Shown: piece by piece, positions 55,701-64,000 of the stretch
Position numbering within the stretch: position 1 is the first letter of the stretch
How the letters are laid out: each line of letters begins with the position of its first letter
Source: Bactericera cockerelli
Taxonomy: Eukaryota > Arthropoda > Insecta > Hemiptera > Triozidae
DNA length: 64,000 nucleotides
Direction of reading: 5' to 3'
Assembly (NCBI GenBank): GCA_024516035.1
Contig: CM044957.1
Location: forward strand, 18,559,224-18,623,223
Program-made: the position numbers and the translations under genes
Notes under the pieces: model-generated
Databases searched by the model: none
The model's input: the letters and a program-made list of their open reading frames with translations, nothing else
What the model was told of the DNA's origin: nothing

Positions 55701-58700
55701 TTTGTGGAATTCTTTTACGTTAGTAAAAGTATTTGGCGCTTTATTTAGATTCTAAGCAAGGATTTATATTTTACGTCTACCGAAAGACAAAAATTATTTT
55801 GGTGCTGTTATTATTATGGGGCCAAATTCTGAAATACATAAGGGAAAACTCGTGATTTGGATAGATTTCAAGTTCGCAAATCCTCACGATCGCTGTAGCC
55901 GCCTGGATCCACTAGGCTGGATTGTTAGCTATCTAATACGCTGCAGCTGTCTGGATCCACTAGGCTGGATTGTTAGCTATCTAATCCGGCGAATCTACTC
56001 GAGGAACTCACTTTCCCTGGGAGGAGGTTGGACTTCTACTACCCAGCTTCCGTCGCGGACTCTCCTTCAAAGGCCGCTTCCTGCCGCAGCCACACTCGTA
56101 GGATGACTCATCGGATGACTCTTCCAGGCCGTTGTTGAGGGGGATTTTCTCCCGCTGCGGAGTTGACTTGTCTCGCTGGGGACTGAGTCGTTCCTCAGTC
56201 AGGTCCAGGATGCTGGGGTTGTTGCTGAGTCTCTGCTCCTTCACCAGCTGTTCCAGACTCTGAAGGCAGCGGGCAAGTGGAGTTGAATAGTGTTTTTAAT
56301 GATTCTATGAAGATAAATGACTCAAGTACTGTTTCAACACCGTCGTCCAGTGATGAATGATAAATAAAACTCCTATATTATTTATACCATCGAATTTTGT
56401 TCGAAGAAAAAAAAAATTACTAAAAAATTACCATGAAATGACTGTTCAGTGAAAATGGATTTTCTGTCAATAGAAAACCATACAAAGAGCAATCATTGAT
56501 CTATTCTGTATTTATTTCTAAGACAGGGTCATATGTCTGTCCCGGTAGCTCAGTGGTAAAGGCGGCACTCTGTGAATTCAGAGATTCCAGCCGGGACATG
56601 ACAAGTTATCCTCCCATTTGGGATTTTTACCACATAATAATACGTCTTGGACTTACTGTTGGAATAATGGGACATAATAGTCCTAATCGGACAGTATAAA
56701 TAAGGCGATATTATTATTATTATGTATATTTAAACATATTATATGAATACCTATCATGAAAATTCATCACTTAAATTAAGAAAACTGGTTCTCCTTATTT
56801 TACTGACCTCTATGCATGGAGACACCTTGTCAGGGGATGGTTTGGCCTGGTGCTTAGGTCTACGGAGTGTTTTCATACAGCTGATAGGCTCCGAGAGGGG
56901 TTTAGTGTCGGGGGATTTTCTCAACGAGGGCCCAGTAGGGGAGACTACGTTGCTTCTGGATGATATGTGTTTTGAAGGACTTTTCACCGATGATTCTGAG
57001 TATTAAAAAAAAAAAATCAAGAAATTTACGCATTTTTCTCTTATTCGGAATTTTTTTTATAAATTATATTTTTTATATGTATGTACCTACATCTGTTGTA
57101 ATGTTTTATGTAAACATTTAACATTATGCTTATGAAACTTTGATGGAAAAGACAGGACGTGAAAATTTACATTTTAGATATAAGTTTTATAATTCAGCTG
57201 CAACCACAAGACTATCATGACGGTATGTTTAAATCCATTTAATTAAATCTGTATTTTAGAGATTTATCCACGATTATAATTATGTATAGTTCAATCAATG
57301 ATTATTAATAACCAATAGTACATAGAATGACTTTTATAATTTTAACCAAGTCCTAAACAAGACTAGAAACTTGTTGTGGAACTTATGAATAATTTTGAAA
57401 TGCGCCTTAGAAATATCTCATGATTAACATAAAATTCTCAATCCTCACCTTCGACAATTTTCTTTTTAGCTGCTAACTCCAATTTGAAATGTTTCTTCTT
57501 TTTCGATCTATCTTCATCATTCCAAGAGCTAAAACATGAAAAAATAATGATTTTTTAGTATTAGAACTAATGTAACCTTTGGTTTTTATTAATATTCAAT
57601 TAGGTGAAAGTAATATCGTTGCCTGGGATGTCCTTTAACTTAGATAACCAGGCATTTGGCAAAAAACTTGTGGTTACGCCTACCGTTTAACAGATCGCGT
57701 TCACAATCAGAACATTCTGTCAAACAGTCAAACACCCTTTCGCTTCTATGGCCATTGCAATGCGCACAAGATCCACGGAGTTTGTATGCCGTAAAAACTT
57801 ACAATGGTTTTTAATTTATTTTCCTTGATGCTCCCCGCCATAAAGTTAATTATCCTAGAAAAACATGTACCTGGTAGACTACCACTTACATAGTTTTGGG
57901 CTCAGGATGACTACTACGCACTACATCTGGTGAACCTTGGTGAATTGTGGCTGGGGTACTTGTCCTCATCTACGCTGTAACTTCAAAAAATCAACAAATT
58001 ACAATACGAAATAATTCAATGAGGCTGATGAATTCAATGAGTCAAACGCTCCTTATCTGGTAATTTAATGTATGTACCTAGTATCTACTATAATTTGCTT
58101 AGTTCTGTTAGATTGGATCTATCATAAATAGTTCCTTTAATGTAACAGGTAATTCACTGCCATTCTTATGTGGACCAATGGGCATGTGCTCTAACAAATG
58201 GGAGAAAAAACTATACATTGTGTGGGATCCAAACCCGCGGGTCCCTGCTCTCACCTGCCACCGGAGCTGCTGTTTTCATGAGTGGGAGACTTGCAGGTGG
58301 TCTCATCTATGCCTTCATCTATCTCCTCCTTAATCTCCCCTCCACAGGGAACCTGGAAATGATAGAGTAAAAATTTGTCAAACACGCGTTTCAAAACACA
58401 GCATCTAGATCTTGCAATAGATTTAGGGCGGAATTAATAGACGTTTTTGTAATACCTCTGTGGCGCTAAGTCACGGATTGCGTACCGTGTGAGATAGGGA
58501 AAATCGACACTTACCAACGACTTAAGTTATTGATGTTGTCTATTAATTCTGCCCTTAGATTCTATCCTTTTATTAATTCTAGTTTTGGACCTGATTTACC
58601 CCTCTTTTGAGCATTTAAGTAGGTAGGTACTTTAAAATCAAATATACCCGACCTCAATAGCTTGATCGATAAGGCGGCGGACTTTTAATCTAGAGGTCGG

Positions 58701-61700
58701 TGGTTCAAGTCCGGGTTTCAGCGTGTATTTTATAAAGCGAGTTTTAGTAGTTGTGATATCACGAAGTGATTAATTAACACAAATATGATAACTTTATAAC
58801 TTTAACTTTTACTTTAAAATCAAATATTTTCTTACAAAAGTGTTTTTCTATTATTTTAAACATATTGGATCAAGTTTTATTTACATAGAATATGTACAAT
58901 ACATAGAAAATGAGATTAATAAAACAAAACTTGATCAAGGGCGGTTCTAATGCCAACGGCATTCTCTTCTATTCGACTCACAATCTGGAAGTCTTCGCTC
59001 TTATCCCGGTCGAGGCTATATTTGGACGAGGCACTTTCGAAGGAGCTGCCGTGGGTTCCTGTGCCGGTCCCATTCCCTGAGTCTCCGTGATCACGGAGTT
59101 GTTAGCCGTGACGTAATCATCCGTGGTCGAAGTCTCCGACATGTCGGTCGTGTTAGTCCGGCCGGAGTCGGAACGAACAAGATCTGAAATTAATTGAGTT
59201 CAATAGAAAAAAAAAAAAAATAGCGAGTAATACATGGATGAGAAAAGCCCAAGACAGAGAAGGCTGGCGGTCATGCGATCTGCAACACTGGAGAGACAAA
59301 CTCTAGTGCTGATATCACAGATCCATACAGTGAGGTAATTAATTGCTATACCTCAGGTTTCAATTTTATTTTTATTTTATTTTATTTTTACAAGTCAACG
59401 GGAATATCCCAAGTGTACAATTTTTCTTAAGATTATTTCAATTGGCATACTATAGTGTTATGGTGGATTTACAGTCAGCCGAAATGATCCAGGTAGTGGG
59501 TCTGACGATAACGTGAACACCTCACTGCTAGTGCTACTTCTCCTGTCCTGTACTCCCCGGGGAGCAGCAATGATGCGTTTACTTTCTCAACATGCCTCAT
59601 TCCCTTCTCATTGCAGCTGAATTTAGGAACAGCATATCAAAATGTATGAAATGTAGGTATCTAGCTTACCACATGGTACATTCTGATCTCCTGAAGTCTC
59701 AAATCTCTTGGAATCCAGTGGACTGACTTTGTTCCCCGTTCCATATTGGTCATGGGGTAACCTGTGAACAGATAGAAATAATCAAATGAAAACCATGTAT
59801 ATTTTTTTTGTACCTTAACTTACAATCCTATTCCACTGGTTATATGGCAAATTCCATTTAGGAAAAACCCATGTCAAGAAAATCTTTCTCACCTATGTCT
59901 ATTACAGGACTGATGCTATAATTCCTCAAACCTACGTTTCTAAAATTATCTGTGCTTTTGGGCTCAAACAACTGAACTCCAGGTTGCGAGTCTGCTGCCT
60001 TGACGACCAAAATATCAAATTATAATTTCTTTGTGGTTAAGTGTGAGTTTTGAAAATTCAAAAGTTCATTGAATTTGAACTTGGTTTTTTTCTTTATTTC
60101 TACTGTGAACATGATGTGAATAACAATTGACCAACTCTTTGGGGTGTTTAGCATCCTGCTGCTACAGAGTTTTAACCATCAAATACAAAGAACAGAACTA
60201 TCGGTCTTTTGGTCAGTAATATTATTAGATGGTATACTTATGGGTACACTTTAGGTACACATAGATAGGTACACTTTGGGAAAATTTGTCTCATTTAATT
60301 TTATTTACAAAATCAAAACCAGTTAGTTACCTCGTCAGGTAGTGTTTCTTAACACGAACTTTCTTCGTCTCATCGCTGGGCAAGGTAACTGAAAACTTAG
60401 GCACTGTGGTGTTGCTGATCACTTTGCTGATGTGAGGAGGGGAGAGCTCGGTAGAGTCAGCAGTAAGCTTCTCATTTCTGAGACCTGCTGATTTGGACGG
60501 TGTCGATGCTGCAACAGTCTGCAATTAATTTCAAAATTAAATTTCCAAACCTGCGACAACGATGAGCAACTAATGTACACCGGTACCTAGTAGACATACC
60601 TACTTGATAAACTAACTAATGAACATCATGCGAAATCTTCATCACAGACATCTGCAAAGTAATTACACTGTGTTCAATGGACGGTGTCATTTTTTTTTTT
60701 TTTTTAAGCTTTATTAGGTAGAACAAAAAATATATACAGTAGAACACAATGAAATATAAAGAAAAACAAAAAGATTAAACAAATATACAAGAAAGAAAAA
60801 GGAGAGAAATGTCCTACCTAAAGGGCGGGGTTATTGCCTGTGGCAATCTCTTCCACCCAATTTATATAGGTATTTTATTATTTGTAGAAAATAAAATATT
60901 TCTCTTAGACAATGTTCATTGAGCACCTAGTGTATCAAGTAACGAAGCTATATCCCTCTTTATTATACCTACAAACTTACATTCAATGTTATGTGTTGGT
61001 TAAAGTTGAAATTTTAACACGTTTACTGTAATCGGGGCCTCAAGTAAATTGTATCAGAACAAAAATAATTATACATTTGGAGCGTTATGCGTCCAGAAAT
61101 AAGTCAGTTAGGTATATCTACAAACTACATCATACAATGGATTCATAAAACTAAATTTTGTCTGACTTTGTCATTCCCTCAGCATCTACTAGGAATCTTC
61201 AACTTTGAGAACCGCTGTACTCTTATACATACACGCGTGGGGCTTTCCGCTCAAGTACACCTAGAGCTTTTAATCCGGCTATAAAAGAGGAAAAACAGAA
61301 AGTAAAAGAAAGGAGATAGATGGAAGTACGAGAGAGAATCTGATGTAGGAGGGAGGTGTAGTGAATGGGTTGGAGAGAGAAGGCAGGAAGAGGGAATAAT
61401 AATGCCCCATTTTCATACACGACGGTATATTTTCTATCTTTTTTCAAACATGAAAATAAATTACTCGAAAAGGTAATAAAGTAGCAAAGACAAAAGAGTA
61501 ATGACATGGATAATGTGGAAGAACAGAGTGTAAGGAGTAAGAAATATAGCAGAGCATTCTGGCGCACGTGTGTGAGGCAGAATAACCTACTTGATACTGC
61601 GAATGAAATTTTATGCGAAAAATCAGGTCCCTCCCATGTTAGTAATACAAACATCATAAGAGGATAGGTTTACTGTCTCACAATGTTCTTTGTAAAGAGT

Positions 61701-63725
61701 CCAATCAAATCATAGTTTTAGTTAGTACACCATTTTAATAGACAATACATAAATATCTACTCAAATGAAGACCTTATTTCTTTACCCATAGTTGAGTTAA
61801 ATAACTTTTTTATAGGTTTGAAAGAAGCATTAGGCATAATAATAGTAATTTTAATAATATAAATGGTACTTCTTCGCAGATTTCAATTTGGAAAACAGTT
61901 GTATACTTCACTATTGTACCTATTATTATCATTATTGATCTTGGTAGATAGAATAGAATAGAAATTACCTTGTTTATACTGCCGAGGTGGACTGAAAAGT
62001 CCCTTTATTCCAGCAGTCTAACCCTTTATTCCAGCAGTAGATATGATCATTAGGTACCTAGATAGTCTTATGTTAGATAGTTTTATATTTTTGTTTTTTA
62101 CTACAATTAGTTAGGGAAATGCATTGTAAAATAAGTTGGTACAGGGTAAATGTATATTGTTCAAATAAATAAATATACCTTCTCGGACTCGAAGTCAAGG
62201 TCCTCGGTGTCCAAGGCTTCGGTATCCATGGAGGACCGCTGCAGATGTGTGAGCTGGAGGAGGTGGCGGCGGCGGCTGCCGGGGGTGAGCGCAGCCAGGG
62301 CAGCCGACGGAGACAGACTGGCGCTCAGGTCTGAACAGCTGACGGCTGCGGAGGAGTTAGAAGTGTTAGCCAGGTAATGATAGAGTCCAAAACTCTTCCA
62401 CCCAAACAAAGGGTTGGGTGGAAGAGATTGCCACAGGCAATAACCCCGCCCTTTAGGTAGGACATTATTGTTATTTTCTTTTCTTTTTTACTTATTTGTT
62501 TTGTCATTTGTTTGTTCTTTTTTCTTCTTTCTTTTCTTAATTTTATACTGTTGCCTGTTTGTCCTCCTAATAAAGCTTAAAAAAAAAAGTTTTTATTGCA
62601 CTGTCTAGCTCTAGAATCTCTAGACTTTAGAGAATACGAGGTGCTTAAAAAAATGAACAGCAATTTTTGTCAGTAACTTCTAAGGCCTATAGAAAGTAGC
62701 TCAGAAACAGACTTGTTAATGAGATTGCGCAAAACGCCCGTAATGGTTGACAAAAAAAAAAAAAAAATTGAAAATTAAAATTCACCTTCAGAAAATTAAG
62801 AGCAGAAGGGGCGATTTTTTTTTTCTTTACCTGTGGCATTATTGTCCGAGTCATGAAGCACCGTGGTCTGCGACTCGTTCCAATGCGACTCACTCATATC
62901 CCGAGTATTGAGCGAGTCACAAGACACACTTGGAGATTGAGCTGACTTGACAGGTGGGAGCGGTTGTCTACTCGATTCCTTGTCGGGGGTGCTGGGTTTG
63001 AGTCTGGTTGAGGACTGGGTAGGGTCGTCCGCCTCAAATATTGAGTGATAAACAAGATTCTCGTGGAACTCTTCCTCTTGGGACGAGCTGGATAGCTGTA
63101 GACATTGAATCAACACCAAATGATGTATACACAAACGTTTATACAGAAGGAATGGGACATAAAACTACAGGTCGAATAGACATAAATCTTTATAATGTTC
63201 GATTAATAATTTAATCTGAGGATGTGCTGATATGTATGAAGAAAATATAACTTTTAAGTGGTATTTGGATTTAAAAAAAAAATTATAATCGTGTGTCTCA
63301 GATGATTTAGATAAACTATTGAACCCAAAAAGTAACGCTAAGTCATTGATTGTCTCATAACAGTCATGCCTAATGGAAGTCTTTTCCAAATTGACGAAGA
63401 ACTGGTTTCACCAGTCTAAAATCCCCGTCTTCTTCACAGTTTTAACTTTGAAGACGGGTATACCTTCCTATTACTTTTTATTGTAATAATTTATCTTTGT
63501 CAAACAAATGGAAATATTGTTAAAAAGAAAAATCACCGTGCCGAACTTACCATCTGATTCAACTGCTTCGCAGATGAGGGGCAGGACAGCTGGCTGGGGG
63601 ATCTCTTCTCCTTGGGCTCCTCCCCGTCCCCATACGTGTCGTAGTACTGGTGCTCTGAGTCCGACACTGAGCCCTCTCCTTCGTCCATGAGCAGAGAAGG
63701 ATCCACCAGGATCTCGCCCTCCGAC
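46713..63725 (-). CDS. PDZ and double-PH domain scaffold protein, 5' end outside window
   Basis: Not assigned to a named gene. Exons (minus): 63725-63551, 63095-62831, 62345-62179, 60518-60331, 59761-59670, 59183-58982, 58352-58255, 57964 (or 57974)-57890, 57528-57449, 56995-56808, 56259-56012, 55668-55542, 55141-54974, 54624-54410, 53739-53561, 53260-53102, 52375-52166, 50649-50456, 49999-49817, 47901-47727, 47284-47143, 46764-46713 (TGA). Phases agree except for an apparent 1-base deficit in 59183-58982; about 1190 codons. The first two thirds are Ser/Pro-rich and disordered, with basic stretches. The PDZ domain (52375-52166) has GSFGFRIFG and EVGDIIMRIN. PH1 spans 50649-49817 (GPLWKFSQSDEIWVQRHFCL ... 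NQWLEYFNKACKSQ). PH2 spans 47901-46713 (SGHLFVLGRSWKRRFCVLKN ... KKRWMAEMEYSLGRWIRLV). Likely a membrane-associated adaptor. The 53102 donor was chosen by phase. Confidence 0.85.
46850..46995 (+). repeat. Dispersed repeat family R3, fragment
   Basis: TTACCAGCATACATGGATAC and GTTGGCTCGTCCTGAACCAC resemble R3 at 32270-32350 (TTGCCTCGTCGTAAACCAC). It lies in the last intron of the PDZ-PH gene. Confidence 0.45.
47006..47133. mobile_element. Harbinger-type MITE next to a 5' splice site
   Basis: GGGCGGAATTGAGAGACG and TTTTTGTAATACCTCCGTGG match 58426-58554; the right end is TTTCGCC followed by TTA. Its edge is only seven bases from the donor of exon 47284-47143. The left TTA duplication has decayed. 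Confidence 0.7.
47418..47532 (+). repeat. Shared SINE body fragment
   Basis: GGCCCAACCCAGGCTGGGTG, AGGTTAATGTGGGGAGCAGG and ACCCGTCGTGATATGACGTT match the SINE body of 41748-42030 and 16226-16560, head missing. Confidence 0.65.
48062..49816 (-). repeat. Intronic minisatellite built from an exon end plus its splice donor
   Basis: The intron after exon 49999-49817 holds about 35 close copies (48600-49816) and roughly ten degenerate copies (48062-48560) of that exon's last bases with its 5' splice site. Minus-strand unit: AACAAGGCCTGCAAATCTCAG, in which the final CAG is followed by GTATATTTATTC; the dominant period is 33 bp. The authentic exon reads EYFNKACKSQ then GTATAT. In frame, each unit encodes LFNKACKSQVY. 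Some units are about 40-44 bp with TACTCTTACAATACC in the spacer. The oldest copies keep GAGTACTTTAACA, from further into the exon, showing that the exon end was the seed. Confidence 0.95.
50035..50212 (-). repeat. tRNA-Lys/Thr-like SINE
   Basis: The minus strand reads CCGACCTCAGTAGCTTGATC, GGCGGCGGACTTGTAACCTG and GGTGGTTCAAGTTCC, matching 30016 and 58645. Located in the intron upstream of exon 49999-49817. Confidence 0.75.
51060..51789 (-). repeat. Dispersed repeat family R1, long reversed copy
   Basis: Reverse orientation of 15335-16050. It ends with the self-complementary CCGATTTCTAATATTAGAAA stem and carries the CGGTCTGTT/GTCCGTCTGTC words and GGACACAATACTTCCTCGTG. In the PDZ-PH gene intron between exons 52375-52166 and 50649-50456. 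Confidence 0.75.
52438..52680 (+). mobile_element. Retroposon fragment with (CAGT)n tail
   Basis: GCGGGCTGTCGCCCGCTTTG and CTTCCTAGGACTTACCAGTT lead into a run of seven CAGT units (about 52630-52658). Such 'GTCGCCCGC' fragments with short tandem tails are common LINE remnants in insect genomes; the exact clade was not determined. Confidence 0.5.
52728..52940 (-). repeat. tRNA-derived SINE, fuller copy
   Basis: The minus-strand head CACTGTTAGTCAAGTGGTTA, ACGCGCTAGTCTGGTAATCC and GGTTCGAATCCCACC is tRNA-like with a B box. The body holds CCTAACCCTCAGAGTCTTAT in plus-strand reading. Other copies at 1838 and 6672. Confidence 0.7.
55204..55263 (-). other. Candidate duplicated exon B, 60 bp
   Basis: Preceded by TTTTAG and followed by GTAAGT on the minus strand. 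It encodes NTISLDHSKLKALRAESLRS in phase 0, a copy of the first 20 codons of exon 55141-54974 (HTISPDHSQLKALSAESLRS). If used, it inserts 20 residues without changing the frame. Whether it is spliced is unknown. Confidence 0.65.
55319..55378 (-). other. Candidate duplicated exon C, 60 bp
   Basis: Preceded by TTTCAG and followed by GTGAGT. It encodes KTVSLDHSQQKAPITESIRL in phase 0, a more diverged copy of the same 20 codons. It lies 55 bases upstream of copy B in gene orientation. Confidence 0.65.
55890..55988. repeat. Tandem duplication near an exon donor
   Basis: CTGGATCCACTAGGCTGGAT and TGTTAGCTATCTAATACGCT occur twice in succession, period about 49 bp, ending about 20 bases from the donor of exon 56259-56012. 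Confidence 0.85.
56536..56700 (+). repeat. tRNA-like SINE with closed acceptor stem
   Basis: GTCCCGG and CCGGGAC, 44 bases apart, can pair as an acceptor stem around TAGCTCAGTGGTAAAG (A box). The B-box region GATTCCAGCC is short of consensus and the T-arm is incomplete, so this is a SINE head or tRNA relic and not a tRNA gene. No second copy in the window. Confidence 0.5.
58426..58554. mobile_element. Harbinger-type MITE with TTA duplication
   Basis: 129 bp, inverted termini GGGCGGAATTAATAGAC / GTCTATTAATTCTGCCC (one mismatch), flanked by TTA on both sides (58423-58425, 58555-58557). TTA/TWA duplications are typical of PIF/Harbinger elements. Related copies at 47006, about 30885 (partial) and 921. 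Confidence 0.8.
58645..58812 (+). repeat. tRNA-Lys-like SINE
   Basis: CCGACCTCAATAGCTTGATC, GCGGACTTTTAATCTAGAGG and GGTGGTTCAAGTCCGGGTTT; the TTTTAATC arm is that of tRNA-Lys(UUU). The tail TTGTGATATCACGAAGTGAT matches 50090. Confidence 0.75.
58850..58978 (-). mobile_element. Retroposon 3' end abutting an exon
   Basis: TCAAGGGCGGTTCTAATGCC and AACGGCATTCTCTTCTATTC match the 60684 family. It stops two or three bases before the donor of exon 59183-58982. Confidence 0.5.
60684..60862 (-). mobile_element. Retroposon 3' end with poly-A tail
   Basis: Poly-T at 60691-60706, then AAGCTTTATTAGGTAGAACA, and at the inner end CTACCTAAAGGGCGGGGTTA and TGTGGCAATCTCTTCCACCC. On the minus strand this is a 5'-truncated LINE ending in a poly-A tail after AATAAAGCTT-like sequence. 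Confidence 0.7.
62405..62588 (+). mobile_element. Retroposon 3' end with poly-A tail
   Basis: GGGTGGAAGAGATTGCCACA, GGCAATAACCCCGCCCTTTA and the end TAATAAAGCTTAAAAAAAAA, the same family as 60684 but in plus orientation. Located in the intron before exon 62345-62179. Confidence 0.72.
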
Positions 63726-63749
63726 CTTGAAAAAGACAATCCATAACTA

Positions 63750-63905
63750 GTTAAGTTAGTTATAATATTTGTGTCAATCACTTGTGTGTTATCACAACTA
63801 CTCAAACTCGCTTTACTAAATCTACGCTGAAACCGGGACTTGAACCACCGACCTCCAGGTCACAAGTCCGCTGCCTTATCGATCAAGCTACTGAGGTCGG
63901 TTGAC
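63750..63905 (-). repeat. tRNA-Lys/Thr-like SINE
   Basis: The minus strand reads CCGACCTCAGTAGCTTGATC, AGGCAGCGGACTTGTGACCT and GGTGGTTCAAGTCCCGGTTT, as in the copies at 30016, 50035 and 58645. Confidence 0.75.
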
Positions 63906-64000
63906 AATCCATATCTATAATAAATCGTTCAAGAGTTATGACTTGTGACAGACATAAAAGAACGTATGGCGTATGAAAAGGACTTGTTCATATGGTTTTT

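Overview
This is nuclear DNA of an animal, most likely an insect. It is AT-rich, the genes are split by GT-AG introns, and the intergenic and intronic DNA is full of SINEs, MITEs, short LINE 3' ends and a decayed THAP/DDE transposon. Nothing looks bacterial, viral or organellar. The exact insect order cannot be settled from the sequence alone. Four protein-coding genes are supported by reading frames that stay open across consistent splice phases.

Layout. (1) 663-7428, minus: calreticulin, six exons from the signal peptide through the P-domain; the acidic tail and ER-retention signal lie left of the window. Its introns hold a TTAA-flanked MITE, SINEs and a 600-bp CT tract. (2) 7.4-24.1 kb: promoter of calreticulin, then a mobile-element zone. 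It contains a broken THAP/DDE (Harbinger-type) transposon, several SINE families, and a 3.6-kb element with inverted termini and GC-rich subterminal arrays. (3) 24173-28185, plus: a complete five-coding-exon CRAL-TRIO protein, clavesin-like, 287 residues. (4) 28.2-33.0 kb: AT-rich intergenic DNA with repeats. (5) 33030-36907, minus (first noncoding exon and TATA box near 38.1 kb): a predicted secreted or membrane-anchored protein of 1069 residues. About 830 of these are 48 tandem copies of an 18-residue unit. (6) 38.1-46.7 kb: intergenic, with two young 5S-rRNA-derived SINEs carrying perfect target-site duplications. (7) 46713-63725, minus: the 3' part (at least 22 exons, about 1190 codons) of a large protein with a long disordered N-terminal region, a PDZ domain and two PH domains; its 5' end is beyond base 64000.

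The most unusual signals: in the PDZ-PH gene, the last 30 bases of a PH-domain exon together with its 5' splice site have been amplified about 35-45 times in the downstream intron. This gives a 1.75-kb array of potential splice donors, mostly on a 33-bp (11-codon) period. Upstream in the same gene, a 60-bp, phase-0 exon segment is present in three tandem copies with splice signals. The four genes show no common pathway. Calreticulin is an ER chaperone, the clavesin-like protein is a lipid-binding trafficking protein and the PDZ-PH protein is a scaffold. The repeat protein has no recognised family.
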